Below the pieces are notes generated by a model. The model ran no database searches and was not told the origin of the DNA. It worked only from the letters and a program-made list of their open reading frames with translations. DNA of 16,056 nucleotides from assembly GCA_028685295.1 (NCBI GenBank), contig JAQUEL010000032.1, forward strand, positions 1 to 16,056. The letters are read 5' to 3'. This DNA comes from a bacterium (GTDB taxonomy: Bacteria > UBP13 > UBA5359). Within the stretch, counting starts at the first letter, position 1. Every line of letters starts with the position of its first letter. Of the stretch, positions 15,053 to 16,056 are shown piece by piece. A program made the translations under genes and the position numbers.

Positions 15053-16056
15053 TTGCGAGCAATAGTTTTTAATACGCCTGGCAGTTACGCGGTTGTAGAG
15101 CGTTCTCCTGCTCCCTTAGGCTATGGCGATGTCATGGTCAGGGTTGAGGCGGCCGGACTCTGCGGCACGGATTTTCGCATTAACAAAGGAACGTCCCCAG
15201 CTAAATTTCCTGTTGTTTTGGGTCATGAATTTGCCGGTGTTATTGATGAGATAGGACCTGGAGTCAAAAACTTTGTTGTCGGGGACAGAGTATCTGTAGA
15301 TCCCAACATCGTTAATTGTACCGAATGTGCTGCCTGCCGCCGTGGTCAGCCGCATCTGTGTGATAACCTGGTTGCTTTAGGGGTGGATATAGACGGCGGC
15401 TTTGCCCAATACTGCCGGGTACCCTCCAGCCAGGTCTACAAACTGCCCGGGCAGATGGACATAGAGGAAGGGGCCATGGTGGAGCCGGTATCCTGCTGTC
15501 TGCATGGTATCGATTTGCTGGAATTGCGTATCGGTGAGCGTGTGGTTATTATAGGCGGCGGGTTTATAGGGCTTGTTCTTCTGCAACTTTGCCTGGAAGC
15601 AGGTGCCTCCCGTGTTATCCTTTCTGATCCCAGTCCGACTAAAAGGGCTGTTGCCCTGGAATTGGGCGCTGTTGAGGCTCTGGAGCCGGAGCGACTCCAG
15701 AGCCTTACGAAAGCTGAATTTGCAGGCGGGGCAGATGTGGTTATTGAGGCTGTGGGCCGTACAGAAACAGTAGAGCAGGCTCTCAAACTGCCACGTAAGG
15801 GAGGCCGGGTACTGATCTTCGGCGTGGCTCCAAAGGATGCTTCGGTCAATTTTTTACCCTATGATATTTTTAGCCGGGAACTGAGCATTATGGGATCATT
15901 TATTAATCCCTTCACCTTTTCCCGTAGCATAGAGATTATTGCTTCCGGTCGCCTGAAACTCAAACAACTGGTGACACATCGTCTTAGTCTGGATGAGATA
16001 GCGACCGGTCTCAATCCCGCTCCGGATATGATCAAGGGCATGGTGTTGCCGCAACG
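15053..16056 (+). CDS. Zinc-dependent medium-chain alcohol/polyol dehydrogenase (C-terminus cut by the window edge)
   Basis: An NAD(P)-dependent dehydrogenase of the threonine/sorbitol dehydrogenase-like MDR group. The window shows 334 codons, probably nearly the whole protein. Catalytic zinc ligands are Cys37 (GLCGTD), His58 (GHEFAG) and Glu144 (VEP). The structural zinc site is Cys89-x2-Cys92-x2-Cys95-x7-Cys103. The Rossmann motif is GGGFIG (168-173). Asp192 at the end of the second strand (ILSDPSPTKR) favours NAD over NADP. The substrate cannot be fixed from sequence; a sugar alcohol, threonine or a secondary alcohol are all possible. The start is TTG at 15053, 1 nt after the argS stop, with AAAGGA 6 nt upstream inside the argS end. 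It is therefore likely cotranscribed and coupled with argS. A perfect 11-bp inverted repeat lies within the gene (separate entry). Confidence 0.92.
   Translation, partial: MRAIVFNTPGSYAVVERSPAPLGYGDVMVRVEAAGLCGTDFRINKGTSPAKFPVVLGHEFAGVIDEIGPGVKNFVVGDRVSVDPNIVNCTECAACRRGQPHLCDNLVALGVDIDGGFAQYCRVPSSQVYKLPGQMDIEEGAMVEPVSCCLHGIDLLELRIGERVVIIGGGFIGLVLLQLCLEAGASRVILSDPSPTKRAVALELGAVEALEPERLQSLTKAEFAGGADVVIEAVGRTETVEQALKLPRKGGRVLIFGVAPKDASVNFLPYDIFSRELSIMGSFINPFTFSRSIEIIASGRLKLKQLVTHRLSLDEIATGLNPAPDMIKGMVLPQ
15675..15705 (+). repeat. Perfect 11-bp inverted repeat inside the dehydrogenase gene
   Basis: AGGCTCTGGAG (15675-15685) and CTCCAGAGCCT (15695-15705) flank a 9-nt loop. The hairpin would form in the mRNA in the middle of the coding region, encoding residues VEALEPERLQSL, just after the Rossmann second strand. 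Confidence 0.7.

Overview
The window carries twelve genes (two of them cut by the window edges) of an apparently low-to-mid-GC bacterium, most like a member of the Bacillota (Firmicutes). Support for that placement comes from strong Shine-Dalgarno sites, frequent TTG/GTG starts, sigma-A type promoters, a SigW-like ECF sigma promoter (GAAAC-N16-CGTA), and the pair DivIC/FtsB-like protein then YabR-like S1 protein, a gene order familiar from Bacillus and Clostridia. A large exported protein that looks like an outer-membrane beta-barrel, with a C-terminal Phe, raises the possibility of a diderm Bacillota lineage (such as Limnochordia, Halanaerobiales or Negativicutes). That last point is inference.

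Layout. Positions 1-1127 (minus strand) hold an envelope-stress type module: an ECF sigma factor overlapping by 14 nt a zinc-finger, single-pass anti-sigma factor that runs off the left edge. The module has its own candidate ECF promoter, so autoregulation is likely. Diverging from it across about 420 nt of unassigned DNA is a 734-residue secreted, repetitive beta-strand protein (1550-3754), closed by an intrinsic terminator. A gene-poor stretch follows (3755-4133) with a start-less ORF remnant, a candidate promoter and a 10-bp direct repeat. Next comes a sugar-type ABC substrate-binding lipoprotein with no permease or ATPase gene beside it.

From 5480 onward the window is core metabolism and cell biology, all on the plus strand. 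Enolase (eno) has its own promoter, a leader hairpin and a terminator. Pyruvate kinase (pyk), the next glycolytic enzyme, is followed 5 nt later by a DivIC/FtsB-like division protein. A YabR-like S1 RNA-binding protein follows under its own candidate promoter(s). Dihydropteroate synthase (folP) carries a 140-residue N-terminal extension and overlaps by 4 nt a CHASE2-GAF-HD-GYP membrane protein, a probable cyclic-di-GMP phosphodiesterase. Last are arginyl-tRNA synthetase (argS), with a good promoter, and 1 nt later a zinc-dependent medium-chain dehydrogenase that runs off the right edge.

The parts most worth a second look are the left third (the ECF/anti-sigma pair facing a barrel-like protein, with a second ECF-like site upstream of the S1 gene) and the tight coupling of folP to the HD-GYP gene. 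I saw no tRNA, rRNA, CRISPR array, insertion sequence or phage gene.
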